A stretch of 64,000 nt of DNA from Lachnospiraceae bacterium (GTDB taxonomy: Bacteria > Bacillota > Clostridia > Lachnospirales > Lachnospiraceae). Below, piece by piece: positions 45,839-54,637 of the stretch (the stretch's first letter is position 1; every line of letters starts with the position of its first letter). Both the position numbers and the translations under genes were made by a program. The stretch covers positions 1-64,000 of the forward strand of contig JAETRD010000014.1 in NCBI GenBank assembly GCA_021770345.1, in the 5' to 3' direction. Below the pieces are notes generated by a model. That model ran no database searches and was not told where the DNA came from. It saw only the letters and a program-made list of their open reading frames with translations.

Positions 45839-48109
45839 TTACTCTCTCCCCATACAGCACTCACAGGCCTTTATCCGCCCAATCTCCGCAATCCCCGCGA
45901 TGACCGCCGGTACGGCAGCGCCCAGAATCACCGCCGGTACCAAAACCAGAATGCGCTCCCACAAAATCACAAACGCAAAACCGTCCGCGCCGAAGATTTT
46001 CATCACCGTCCCGCAAAGTCTCTCACCGGACAGATTTCCGGTAAAAAGTCCCGCAAAAACCCCCGCAGCGACAGGGAACAATCCCTTTGTGAAATAAATC
46101 CGTTTCAAATCCCCGGCAGTGTAGCCCAGCGCTTTCTGCAGCGAGATTTCATACCTGTCTTTGTTCACAAGCAGCCGCATAAACAACACCGTCACGACAG
46201 CCGTCACAAACGCAGACAAAACCGCCGCCAGACAGGATGCCAGACGAAGCTGCCCAAGCGTCTGCCCGTAGGTATCCCGCACATAGTCCGCAATATCCGT
46301 GACGTCGACGCCTGGCTGTCTGTACCGTCTCATCCACTGCTCTTTTTTTGCGGATTCTCTCAGGGAAACATACAAAACGCTCCATATCACGGGTGCGTCA
46401 TCGTCTGTTTGATACGCCTTTGCGGTCTTTCCCCCGTTTGTGATATCCGAATAAATGCCGCAGACCGTATATTCCGTCTCTTTTCCGCCCGTCACAAGCC
46501 GCAGGGGATCGCCGACCGCCACCCCCAGCTCTTTTGCATTCATCGCGGACAGCGCGATCTCCGTCTGCGTTTTCGGAAGCATCCCTTCCAGACAGCTTAC
46601 GGGAAAAATGCCGCAGTCGCCCGTCTCCACGGTCAGATTGACCGTCCTCCCGTCCGCAAGCACCGCCGGACAGGATCTTGTCCGCAGCACCGCATATGTT
46701 TCAACCTGCATATCCCGCTCCAGCATCCGGGCAACCCGTCCGGTCACATCGTCGATCTCTTCCGCCTGCCGCACATCCATGCGGATCTCGGCGTTTCCGA
46801 TTCCCATATAAGTCACAAACCCGGGATCGGATAACGTGCTGTACAGATTCTGCGGCACAAGCACAAGCACGGTACAGGCGGCTGTCACCAGCCCGATCAT
46901 CAGATACTGCACCCTGCCCGTTTTCCGTTTCTGCACGGAAAACAAAGCCTCGAGTGCGGACAGCTTTTCCGTCTTTTTCAGCGCCCCTCTGACCGATAAA
47001 AGAATGATTTCTTCCGCAAGCGCCACGGCCAGACAGCCCAAAACGGCTGTCTGCCATCCTCCTTCTGCCATACCGTACAGCTCCCGCATCTGTTTTTCCA
47101 GAGGCGCTTTTAAAAGAAAGGCTGCGAAAAGTCCGACCGCTCCCCCGCATCCCGAAAACAGGATATATTTTGCAAAATAAATCCGCCGTATCCCGGTGTT
47201 CCCGATGCCGAGCGCCTTTAGCATTCCCACCTCTCTTTTGTCCCGCTCCATCTGCAGGGACAGCATAAACCCGATGCAGAGCATGGAAATCGCAAGAATC
47301 ACGATACTAAACAGGAACAGTACAAAAATCACGGTTCCGTCCGACAGCGCATTCATCAGATAAATCAGAGGGCCGGTAATCGCCGGGCCGTCCGCCGGAA
47401 GTCCCTCCGCGGCGTATGCGGCGCCAAACAGGTTCGTATCGGCGCCGTCGCGCAGCAGAAATTCGATCAGATACTCCTCCCTGGCACTGTTATGCGCACT
47501 TCCGTATGCCTTAACCGCCTCGTAATCGGTTTCACACACAAGAAACCGTTTGGACGAAGCCATCATCGAATTCATCTGCGCATCCCTCAGAAACCCCGCG
47601 ATTAAAAGCTCGATATCCCCGCCTCCTCCGGCATCCGACAATACCATGGTCTCACCAACCATAAGATCATACCGGTTCCGGTAACAGACCGGAACATAGA
47701 CCTCCCCCGGCAAAACCTCCGGCCTGTTATTTTCTTCATCCAGCAGATAGTCAAACCGCTCTCCCTGCACGCAGAGCCCGTTGTCCTGCGTGCTGTCCGC
47801 AAGGCTGCGGCCGCCGAGCGTTATCCGGCTGTTGTCCAGATTCAGAAAGCGGCACAGCTGCCACTCCCTGACTTCCTCATGCGCTTCGGCAAAGCGGGCA
47901 ACCGCTGCCTCGTCCAAAACTCCCGCATGCATCTGCATATAATCGGGCATCCCGGCTTCTTCCGCAAGACTGCCGATCGCGCCCGCGAGACCGGAAAAGA
48001 GAAGCACTGCAAGCGCGAGCAGCATCGCCGATACCGCCATGAAAAAGACGGCCGCGCAAGACAGCAGCTTATTCTGTTTTATATCATTCCGAATCAGTCT
48101 TTTTATCAT
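45839..48109 (-). CDS. FtsX-domain ABC permease
   Basis: 756 residues from the ATG behind GGAGAAAATCC. Helix at about 18-40, an outer domain of some 200 residues, three helices (about 255-375) making the first FtsX domain, one further helix (about 410), a second outer domain, and three helices of a second FtsX domain (about 620-740). The motif FSIVILAISMLCIGFMLS and ALGIGNTGIRRIYF, repeated later as ALGYTAGDLKRIYF, mark the two halves. Such permeases export or strip peptides and antibiotics from the membrane. Coupled by ATGA to the regulator gene. Confidence 0.9.
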   Translation of the reverse strand: MIKRLIRNDIKQNKLLSCAAVFFMAVSAMLLALAVLLFSGLAGAIGSLAEEAGMPDYMQMHAGVLDEAAVARFAEAHEEVREWQLCRFLNLDNSRITLGGRSLADSTQDNGLCVQGERFDYLLDEENNRPEVLPGEVYVPVCYRNRYDLMVGETMVLSDAGGGGDIELLIAGFLRDAQMNSMMASSKRFLVCETDYEAVKAYGSAHNSAREEYLIEFLLRDGADTNLFGAAYAAEGLPADGPAITGPLIYLMNALSDGTVIFVLFLFSIVILAISMLCIGFMLSLQMERDKREVGMLKALGIGNTGIRRIYFAKYILFSGCGGAVGLFAAFLLKAPLEKQMRELYGMAEGGWQTAVLGCLAVALAEEIILLSVRGALKKTEKLSALEALFSVQKRKTGRVQYLMIGLVTAACTVLVLVPQNLYSTLSDPGFVTYMGIGNAEIRMDVRQAEEIDDVTGRVARMLERDMQVETYAVLRTRSCPAVLADGRTVNLTVETGDCGIFPVSCLEGMLPKTQTEIALSAMNAKELGVAVGDPLRLVTGGKETEYTVCGIYSDITNGGKTAKAYQTDDDAPVIWSVLYVSLRESAKKEQWMRRYRQPGVDVTDIADYVRDTYGQTLGQLRLASCLAAVLSAFVTAVVTVLFMRLLVNKDRYEISLQKALGYTAGDLKRIYFTKGLFPVAAGVFAGLFTGNLSGERLCGTVMKIFGADGFAFVILWERILVLVPAVILGAAVPAVIAGIAEIGRIKACECCMGRE

Positions 48110-49002
48110 TGGATTTTCTCCGTCTGCCCGGTACAAATAATCAGTTCGCTCTTTATTCCGTTTAACTCAATCAGATGATCGGCTTCCGGCGCGTCAAACG
48201 GCTCGGCCCGCTGCCCGTCCCTCTCGTAGTAAATGCATGTGCCGATTCCCTTCGCTGCGGCGGCAAAAACCGTCCCGTCCGGAATCCGGATTTTTGAGGC
48301 TGCCGCCACCTGATTGATGGCGATCTCCCCGTTTAACGAATCGCAGACCACATTCATATCGAGGTTGCAGTTTATCTCCACGGTTCCGCAAACCTCCTCA
48401 AGCCGGACATTTTCCGCCTTTATGTCAAGCTCGATATTGTCGCATTCCAGCGCGCGTATCACCACCGTCTCCGCTTTTACCTCCAGCTCGATTTTTCTGA
48501 TATAGGGCGAGGGTATCTGCACAAAAACGAAAAGCGCCTCTTTCGCAGCGGCTTCGGTCATTCCGTTTCTGCGGTTTACATCGACATCAATGCGCTTTCG
48601 GATATCGTCTATCCTGACTTTGAAATCACTCTGAATCGAGGAGAGCGTGTCGGACGCAAGCCGAATGCGGATTTTCTCACCGTCATAGCCCGCAAGCACA
48701 AGCTGCCTGGCGCCGCCGAACTTCATGTCAAACCGCTTCTGCTCGTCAATGTCATACTCTGTGACACTCTCATACAGATAATCCGCCGGCTTTTTTTCCG
48801 TCTTCTGATTTCCTAAAAGCTCGTCGACGGAAATGTCAAACAGCGCGGAAAGCGTCATCATATTTTCAATATCGGGGATACCCCCGGCAGTCTCCCATTT
48901 TGTGACCGCCTGTCTTGAGACGCCGATTTTTTCCGCCAGCTGCTCCTGTGACATTCCCGCCTGTCTGCGGATTTCTTTTAATCTTTCTGCAAACGTCATC
49001 AT
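48106..49002 (-). CDS. XRE-family regulator with C-terminal DUF4097-like beta domain
   Basis: 298 residues. The N-terminal HTH (1-65, AGMSQEQLAEKIGVSRQAVT) is followed by a hydrophobic-poor linker and, from about 95, a repeating beta pattern (IELEVKAETVVIRA, IELDIKAENVRLEE, VEINCNLDMNVVC) like DUF4097/adhesin-type right-handed beta folds. No membrane helix is seen, so both parts are cytosolic. As first gene of an ABC exporter operon, sharing ATGA with the permease, it probably controls it; how it senses is unknown. Confidence 0.87.
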   Translation of the reverse strand: MMTFAERLKEIRRQAGMSQEQLAEKIGVSRQAVTKWETAGGIPDIENMMTLSALFDISVDELLGNQKTEKKPADYLYESVTEYDIDEQKRFDMKFGGARQLVLAGYDGEKIRIRLASDTLSSIQSDFKVRIDDIRKRIDVDVNRRNGMTEAAAKEALFVFVQIPSPYIRKIELEVKAETVVIRALECDNIELDIKAENVRLEEVCGTVEINCNLDMNVVCDSLNGEIAINQVAAASKIRIPDGTVFAAAAKGIGTCIYYERDGQRAEPFDAPEADHLIELNGIKSELIICTGQTEKIQ

Positions 49003-49048
49003 TCATCCTCCTGTGACACCGTTATCGTCTGTCCGGTTCTCTATTCTC

Positions 49049-49077
49049 AGTATAGAAAACCTCATTTTCCAACGCAA
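49049..49077 (-). promoter_or_regulatory. Promoter of the XRE/ABC operon
   Basis: Reverse strand TTGCGT (49077-49072) and TATACT (49054-49049), spacing 17, 46 bases before the start codon. Confidence 0.55.
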
Positions 49078-49240
49078 GCAAACAGCGATAGCATCCCCCG
49101 ATTTTCCTGCTACTTTGCGTGGCATCTTCGGAACTGACGCATCCTGTGCCGCACTCCTTATTCTATTGATTTTCACCTCGAACTATTAGGAAAACGCAGA
49201 CTTTTATGATAAACTAACAATTAGAAATTCGTGTAGCCGC

Positions 49241-49284
49241 TCAAAATTTTTGTCAAAAATTTTCAAAATTTCTGTCAAAAATTT
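49241..49284. repeat. Two adjacent 22-bp direct repeats near the prophage end
   Basis: Bases 49241-49262 and 49263-49284 are identical except for one T/C difference (third T of TTTTTGTC against TTTCTGTC). They begin nine bases after TG at 49232. Mu R1 and R2 transposase sites at the phage right end are also 22 bp and adjacent. The 350-bp stretch 49003-49352 holds, besides this and the XRE promoter, no gene that I can see. Confidence 0.65.
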
Positions 49285-49352
49285 CTCGAAATATTTCCAG
49301 CAAATATCTTTTCTCTTTTTATCAGTTCCCGAACATCGTGATCATCTCATGT

Positions 49353-49529
49353 TTACATTTTTGCAGCGATTCTTTTCTTCTCTCTCATTATTATATTATA
49401 CAACCGACGAAGCATATCTTCGTCATCAGTAATCCGAATTAAATACTTTACATATGCCCACAAATAGCGCACATGTACATCTTTCATTTGTTCTTTAGGT
49501 CTTACAGTGCATTCAATAAGTAATTGCAT
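49353..49529 (-). CDS. Small phage-end protein, 58 residues, unknown
   Basis: A short frame starting MQLLIECTVRPKEQMKDVHV behind GGGAGGATCAT, an ideal ribosome site. It is A+T-rich, ends in a basic stretch (MREKKRIAAKM) and has no Cys pair or membrane helix. It lies between the tail fibre gene and the presumed right end of the prophage, the place where Mu has com and mom. I do not recognise the family. The strong start signal and codon pattern support a real gene. Confidence 0.65.
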   Translation of the reverse strand: MQLLIECTVRPKEQMKDVHVRYLWAYVKYLIRITDDEDMLRRLYNIIMREKKRIAAKM

Positions 49530-49616
49530 ATGATCCTCCCGTGATACATTTTCTAAGTGCTTGTTAAAATTTTCAGGTTATATTCAAAACCATTCGTCCT
49601 TTTATATCTGCTATTT

Positions 49617-50864
49617 CTATTTTAATCGAATTGCTGACATATACGCGCTTGTTATATTTAGCGCCGCCCCGCAATTCTGATGCGCATATAAATTTACTGT
49701 TTGATTTGCTGAAAAGGTGGCAGCACTTACAGATAACACCTGCACATTTGTCTTCCCACTTTCTGATGCTCCCATCTGCACTCCCCCAAGAGACCCTGTT
49801 CCAGATGAGTTTTTTATTTCTAACCGACGCAAGCCGGTTTTATTGCTTGAAAAGTTCGCTTGACCATGTATCAAATATACTCCGGCTGCACCAATCGTCA
49901 CCGACAGTATATTCGTTTCTACATCATTGGGGATTGACTTCGTTACCGTCAGAGATGCACCATAATTAGCACCAATATCACTTTTCGACAGATAAGTAGT
50001 TGCGATATTACGTCCGTTTCCGTCCTGCGTTGCTTTAGTAGCTGAACCGGCAGATGTAGCATAATTTACGTTCTGACTGCCAATATTAGACGTATTTATG
50101 GCGGTCGCAGCATTTTGTTTCCCAACCAAATCGGTGTTTAACTTACTGATTGCTCCCGTTGCCGTACCTCCGCCGATCGCTGATATATCCGTTGTGCCCA
50201 GCATCTTATACAGATACCGGATATTTTTAAACATCACTGATACCTTATTTAAAACACTGCTAAGCTTTTCACTTGTTGTAAGCTTCGCGACAATCGTCCA
50301 TGCCGTAGTTCCGCCGTCTGCCACATCCGCGCTCGTAAATGTCACCGTATTGTCTTGCGCATCCCCAGTCTTATCAAGCTTTCCCGCAAGCGCTGACTCC
50401 GTCTCCGCCTTTCCTGCCTTTGTACCGATCGCCTGTTCCAGCGCTGTCACCACGTCCTCATTTTCCTGCATCGCTTCTGCGATCTCGCCTAAAGTGTCAA
50501 GCGTCCCCGGCGCGCCGTTAATCAGATCGGCTATCTCCTTATCGGTGTATCCTGTAAGCTGTTGGTACAGCGCATCAAGTGCATCCTGCTGTGCTGCAGA
50601 TACTGGCTTTTCCACATCCGATGTATTATCCACTCGTTCAAGATTTAATTGTTCGGCAGTCATTTCATGCGGATTTTCTGTATCCTGTATGTGCTGATTG
50701 ACATTTTTAATTAACTGCTCCGTAACCTGCCTTAAAAATGTATCATTATTAAGCAGCACCTGCGTAACTGCGTTAAACAGATCGGCATGTGCCGGATCCG
50801 TGCTCTCGAACTTCCGAACCTCGCTTGTATACTCCGGGTTCTCTGGTATATTGAAATTTGCCAT
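49617..50864 (-). CDS. Phage tail fibre / side-tail protein
   Basis: 415 residues starting MANFNIPENPEYTSEVRKFE. The first 80 residues with NAVTQVLLNND...NVNQHIQDTENPHEMTA are the attachment part seen in many Clostridia phage fibres, where HxxxxxNPH metal-binding repeats occur (here HIQDTENPHEMT). Then a low-complexity, Ala/Thr/Gly/Ser-rich shaft, and a C-terminal beta domain (350-415) likely to bind the host. No tail-fibre assembly gene follows. Confidence 0.85.
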   Translation of the reverse strand: MANFNIPENPEYTSEVRKFESTDPAHADLFNAVTQVLLNNDTFLRQVTEQLIKNVNQHIQDTENPHEMTAEQLNLERVDNTSDVEKPVSAAQQDALDALYQQLTGYTDKEIADLINGAPGTLDTLGEIAEAMQENEDVVTALEQAIGTKAGKAETESALAGKLDKTGDAQDNTVTFTSADVADGGTTAWTIVAKLTTSEKLSSVLNKVSVMFKNIRYLYKMLGTTDISAIGGGTATGAISKLNTDLVGKQNAATAINTSNIGSQNVNYATSAGSATKATQDGNGRNIATTYLSKSDIGANYGASLTVTKSIPNDVETNILSVTIGAAGVYLIHGQANFSSNKTGLRRLEIKNSSGTGSLGGVQMGASESGKTNVQVLSVSAATFSANQTVNLYAHQNCGAALNITSAYMSAIRLK

Positions 50865-50878
50865 GTGTTTTTCTCCCC

Positions 50879-51256
50879 TTAAAATCTGTCTTCATATTCG
50901 AACGCCATTTCCATGTCTGCATCTTTCGGCTTTCCTTCAAATACTCTTATCGCAAGCAAGTCGCCTTCCGCGTCATATAATGCAGCCTCATTGATAACTT
51001 TTCCGGCCAATTCGTCCGCATCCAGCGCCATCCGGTAGCAGTAACATGTATCTGTTATCTTCTCACACCTCTGATACTCGCGTCGTAAAAGTTCATTCTT
51101 CAGGCTGTTGTCTGTTTCCGATGGCTCTATTAAATTACCGTCTGCACCGATCGCCCCATCACCGATCACAATGCCGGCGATCACGGGTAACGTGATTTCT
51201 CCCTTTCTTGCCTGTACCATCTTCTTTTTTGCCTTTAATGTAATTATGCTTCTCAT
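50879..51256 (-). CDS. Phage tail-collar/fibre-like baseplate protein
   Basis: 125 residues. The body, VIAGIVIGDGAIGADGNLIEPSETDNSLKNELLR in outline (IVIGDGA...LKNELLRR), resembles the N-terminal domain of phage tail-collar fibre proteins (DUF3751 type), which attach fibres to the baseplate. Shares four bases with the previous gene, as most of these late genes do. Confidence 0.7.
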   Translation of the reverse strand: MRSIITLKAKKKMVQARKGEITLPVIAGIVIGDGAIGADGNLIEPSETDNSLKNELLRREYQRCEKITDTCYCYRMALDADELAGKVINEAALYDAEGDLLAIRVFEGKPKDADMEMAFEYEDRF

Positions 51257-52011
51257 GCTTCCTCCCTGATATCATATGTGCTAAGCGTCTTTACCCCATC
51301 CATCCTGTATATACCGTCTAAATAAAAAAGATTGTTTTTTATTTCAACAATAAGTCCCGTGTCAGAGGACATTCCTGCCAATAATGGTAAGCATGTTCTG
51401 CCGGATGCAGCAATACAATTGCTGCCCTGTGCTCTTAAGATGACACGGCTGCGGTTCTTAATATTTCCTGTCAGATCCTCAATCCGGAAAAGAAAATAAT
51501 AATTGTCTTTTGCCCCTACTTCTTTCCAGCGCCTCACCGTCTTTTGCAGGATATGAAAACTGATAGGATGTCTTTCATCCGCACCCATTTTTAAGATCAC
51601 ATAAAATTCCGCCCATCTGTTATCTGATACATCCCGGTATGCCGCCATGTCATTAGCTCTGATTATCTGCGGCGACGGATATCCTAATGTCCTTATCGCA
51701 AGCAATATGCCTTCATTCGTTCCTCCAAGCTTGCATATATCCTCATACATGGCAATCCTCGACCGGAAGTTTTCCATCTCCTCACCCTGATATCGGCTAA
51801 GCCCTCTATCCGCTGCGTGCACCTGCAGCATTTCATTGCTGCAGGTGGCAACCAACCCTTCATCCCTTGCCCGAAGAATGTCCTCTTTTGCTTCGTCAAA
51901 CCTCTTACCAAAAACCCGGCAGAGGATATACCATTTATTCAGAGCTTTTTTTAATTTCTTCAGGGGAGTGGTGAGAAGATACCACATGTATTCCGTGAAA
52001 TTCTCTATCAT
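51253..52011 (-). CDS. Phage tail protein I-like baseplate component
   Basis: 252 residues. It occupies the place of tail protein I (gpI of P2, gp48 of Mu) between baseplate J and the fibre genes, and has the fitting mixture of an N-terminal helical part (LLTTPLKKLKKALNKWYILC) and a C-terminal beta part. Similarity beyond position is weak, so the name rests mainly on gene order. Confidence 0.65.
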   Translation of the reverse strand: MIENFTEYMWYLLTTPLKKLKKALNKWYILCRVFGKRFDEAKEDILRARDEGLVATCSNEMLQVHAADRGLSRYQGEEMENFRSRIAMYEDICKLGGTNEGILLAIRTLGYPSPQIIRANDMAAYRDVSDNRWAEFYVILKMGADERHPISFHILQKTVRRWKEVGAKDNYYFLFRIEDLTGNIKNRSRVILRAQGSNCIAASGRTCLPLLAGMSSDTGLIVEIKNNLFYLDGIYRMDGVKTLSTYDIREEA

Positions 52012-53156
52012 AAGGTATCACTCCTCTGCATGACGTTCTTAACCATGACGCTGATGTTTCCTGTAATGATGACTTTATCTTGATCTAAAATCAGGTCCTC
52101 AGAGGGCTGTAAAATATCCGTCTTCCTGTAATTATCGATTTTCGTGCTAAGCGCCTGGATAATGCTGTCCCTGTACAGGATATTCATCTCTCCTCGTGTC
52201 AGTGCCATCATCTCCTCAATGATCTGCTCCGCCTGTACATTTACGCCGTCTGTCGCCGCATCCGTTGCAAGATACACCACAAGCTCAAACGCCTGCCGCA
52301 CTACCTCACTGGATTTCACAAGATAATCCTCATAGTTGCCTTTGAGCGGTTCAATCGCCGATTCAACCTGCCGCAGGAGTTCCGGAGACGCTTCCCCGGC
52401 TGCTCCCGTGATAATCACGTCGACAGTTCCCTGCCCCCTCGGATGCTGTGCGTCAATCCGGACATCCAGCACTCCGGGGACGGACTTGGCGGCGTTCCGA
52501 AGCTTCTCCTCTATCGTTCTCGTCGCCAGCTCAGACCACGAACTCATGCACCTGTCCCGGAGATCTTCAAGATCTTCCGCCTCGGCTCCCTCCTCAAAAA
52601 GCCAGTCCGCTTCATTCGTCACATAGTCCATCCCGTCAAGATGTATCATGGATATGGTGATTCTCCCCGGCGCTATATTATAATAAGTTCCGGGCGCTTC
52701 CGCCTCCACAAGCACCCTGCCCACAGGCTCCCCGGCATCAATGACTGTGTTCTCACAGCAGTAGAACTTCAGCTCTCTGCCTCCGGCATCCGGTTCCGTC
52801 TTAAAACAATGTCCTTTCGTTATCGAAAGAGGATTGTTATACTCAGCTCGGTATACGCTTACATATCCTTTTGCCGCCTTTGCTTCTTTTTGCTGTTTCG
52901 AATAATCCGCCGCCTTAATCTTAAGCCAGTCTCCTTCCGCGTGTTTCACAAAGCAGCCGTTAACGATGGCGCGGGCAAGCTCCATCAACTCTATGTATAT
53001 TGTCACAAGCATTCTGCAGAGGTGATAGAAAATGCCGCCCTTTTTGAAATTTGTTACAGGAAATCCCCCGTCTTCAAGCTCTCTCTGTACCTTCTCCATC
53101 TCCTCCTCTTCATTTGGAAGCGGAATAATCTTTTCCATGATACTCTCATCTATCAT
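52008..53156 (-). CDS. Baseplate J-like protein
   Basis: 382 residues. The baseplate wedge protein J family is recognised by AYSISVYRAEYNN-like (here GYVSVYRAEYNNPLSI), the VEAEAPGTYYNIAPGRI segment, and DLRDRCMSSWSELATR (compare E-LR-R-...). It forms the rim of the baseplate in contractile tails. Overlaps both neighbours by four bases. Confidence 0.85.
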   Translation of the reverse strand: MIDESIMEKIIPLPNEEEEMEKVQRELEDGGFPVTNFKKGGIFYHLCRMLVTIYIELMELARAIVNGCFVKHAEGDWLKIKAADYSKQQKEAKAAKGYVSVYRAEYNNPLSITKGHCFKTEPDAGGRELKFYCCENTVIDAGEPVGRVLVEAEAPGTYYNIAPGRITISMIHLDGMDYVTNEADWLFEEGAEAEDLEDLRDRCMSSWSELATRTIEEKLRNAAKSVPGVLDVRIDAQHPRGQGTVDVIITGAAGEASPELLRQVESAIEPLKGNYEDYLVKSSEVVRQAFELVVYLATDAATDGVNVQAEQIIEEMMALTRGEMNILYRDSIIQALSTKIDNYRKTDILQPSEDLILDQDKVIITGNISVMVKNVMQRSDTL

Positions 53157-53578
53157 TCCACAATCACCTCCACGCCATTGCTCTCCACATCAATACTGTA
53201 CGCATTACTACTGTCATTTTTCCGGAAAGCCACCCTGATATGATATAAGTGACCGTCAAAGTTCACCTCCGTCTGTATGCTCCCGGAATCAATGTAATCC
53301 CTTTTAGACAATTTTGAGCGGATACGCTGCTGTATCTCCATCCGGGTGAAATCATCATATTCTCCCTGCATGAAGTCCAGCAATCCCCAGCCATAGGATG
53401 TATCCCCCTCCTCGTCTTCATAGAAAAGTTCCCCTTCTTCGGTCACCGCCTCGTTTTTAATATCCTGTAACCAGCACTCATCATCCGACACAAGCGCTAT
53501 ATCGCCGCTCTCATCCAAAACAGGCTGACCGTTCTCGTCAAGCATAATATCACTGTCATTTAAACCCGTTATCTGCAT
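53153..53578 (-). CDS. gp25/DUF2634-like baseplate wedge protein
   Basis: 141 residues from the ATG at 53578 behind GGGAGG, joined to the upstream gene as TGATG. The stretch GYGWGLLDFMQGEYDD-like (DTSYGWGLLDFM), QQRIRSKLSKRDYID and the C-terminal IRVAFRKND fit the GPW/gp25 and XkdS-type wedge proteins. Position directly before J agrees (Mu gp46 / P2 W). Confidence 0.75.
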   Translation of the reverse strand: MQITGLNDSDIMLDENGQPVLDESGDIALVSDDECWLQDIKNEAVTEEGELFYEDEEGDTSYGWGLLDFMQGEYDDFTRMEIQQRIRSKLSKRDYIDSGSIQTEVNFDGHLYHIRVAFRKNDSSNAYSIDVESNGVEVIVE

Positions 53579-53868
53579 CAGTACCTCCCTACTATGTAAG
53601 GATTGCATTCCCCGTACAGCATCAGCACCACAACCCGGTTTCCCTGATAGACCGGGACACTCGTTCTCACTGCAGGAATTTCCGGAAACTGATTATCTCT
53701 CTGCATATTTTTGTCAAGTATTTTGAGTGTGCAGACATAATCATCACCACTTTTTTTCGCATTTACCACATACGCACACACACAGGGCGGATACCTCATA
53801 TGCGCATACTCATTCTTCAGTATATCGTCCAGTGTCTCCCGGACAAATTGCTTCATCATATCTGACAT
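53578..53868 (-). CDS. Small phage baseplate protein (XkdR/DUF2577-like)
   Basis: 96 residues. An N-terminal helix (KQFVRETLDDILKNEY) is followed by an OB-like beta region with VYQGNRVVVLMLYGECNPYIVGRY, similar in outline to the spike-base proteins that lie between the hub and the gp25 homologue. Identification is by position and general pattern only. Overlaps the neighbour by one base. Confidence 0.6.
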   Translation of the reverse strand: MSDMMKQFVRETLDDILKNEYAHMRYPPCVCAYVVNAKKSGDDYVCTLKILDKNMQRDNQFPEIPAVRTSVPVYQGNRVVVLMLYGECNPYIVGRY

Positions 53869-54629
53869 TACGCGCCTCCCTTAAAATAAATATACATGTG
53901 CACAGCTCCGGTATCATCACTCCTGACAATGGTCTTTTCAATCTCCACTACTCCACTGTACTTACTGTGTATGATTTCAACCTTCTGGCTGTGATGTATC
54001 CACGGGATACCAAACGTCTCAACCTCCCACAAGCTCCCGTATTTATTCAATCTCAGGATATTTTCATCCTCTTCAAGAACATATATCTCATCCTGATTCT
54101 TTGTGGTTCCCCAGTAGAATTTCCGATTCTGGAAGAAATACGGAGCCGAAACATTCCACCCGGAATTAACCTCTGCAATCGCTTTGATTCCATTCTTCTC
54201 TTCAATAGAAAATCTGCGTTTTTTCCCATATGTTTCAGAAGACAAATCATAGTCTGTAATTCCCGCTGCAGTCAGAATATACCGGATAATATCCTGCGGC
54301 TCACAATCAATGAATGTTCCTTTTATCTTCACCCGATCGAGCTTTATCATGTCATCTTTTATCATGATCTCTTTCCAGTAATCGGAATTGCCGCATCTGA
54401 CATAACCCTCGATCAGGCTGTCAAAGTCATCTTCATATCCAAGCTCCACCCTGCACCAGTCCATATCCCGCAGCTGCAGAACCCCCTGAAGCTGCGGAGA
54501 CAGTTCCACCCTGCACCAGTCCATATGCGACTCTTTACTTGAAACACACTCAACCTCTATTCCGTCTGTTATCTCATAATCTCCTACCGTCACCCGGAAC
54601 TCCGGGGATACCAGCTTCTTATATTTCAA
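53868..54629 (-). CDS. Phage late control D / XkdQ-like baseplate hub
   Basis: 253 residues. The hub domain is marked by TGDYEITDGIEVECVSSKES-like beginnings, VKIKGTFIDCEPQDIIRYILTAAGI and the later TKNQDEIYVLEEDENILRL. Near the N-terminus MDWCRVEL occurs twice, 20 residues apart (about 36-43 and 56-63), caused by an exact 22-base DNA repeat at 54445-54466 and 54505-54526. Ordinary members of this family do not have the double. Confidence 0.78.
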   Translation of the reverse strand: MKYKKLVSPEFRVTVGDYEITDGIEVECVSSKESHMDWCRVELSPQLQGVLQLRDMDWCRVELGYEDDFDSLIEGYVRCGNSDYWKEIMIKDDMIKLDRVKIKGTFIDCEPQDIIRYILTAAGITDYDLSSETYGKKRRFSIEEKNGIKAIAEVNSGWNVSAPYFFQNRKFYWGTTKNQDEIYVLEEDENILRLNKYGSLWEVETFGIPWIHHSQKVEIIHSKYSGVVEIEKTIVRSDDTGAVHMYIYFKGGA

Positions 54630-54637
54630 GCTTCCTC

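Noticed and set aside
45827-46834. Forward open frame of 335 codons opposite the FtsX permease
   Set aside because: Antisense to a conserved permease, Arg/His/Pro-rich, no start signal.
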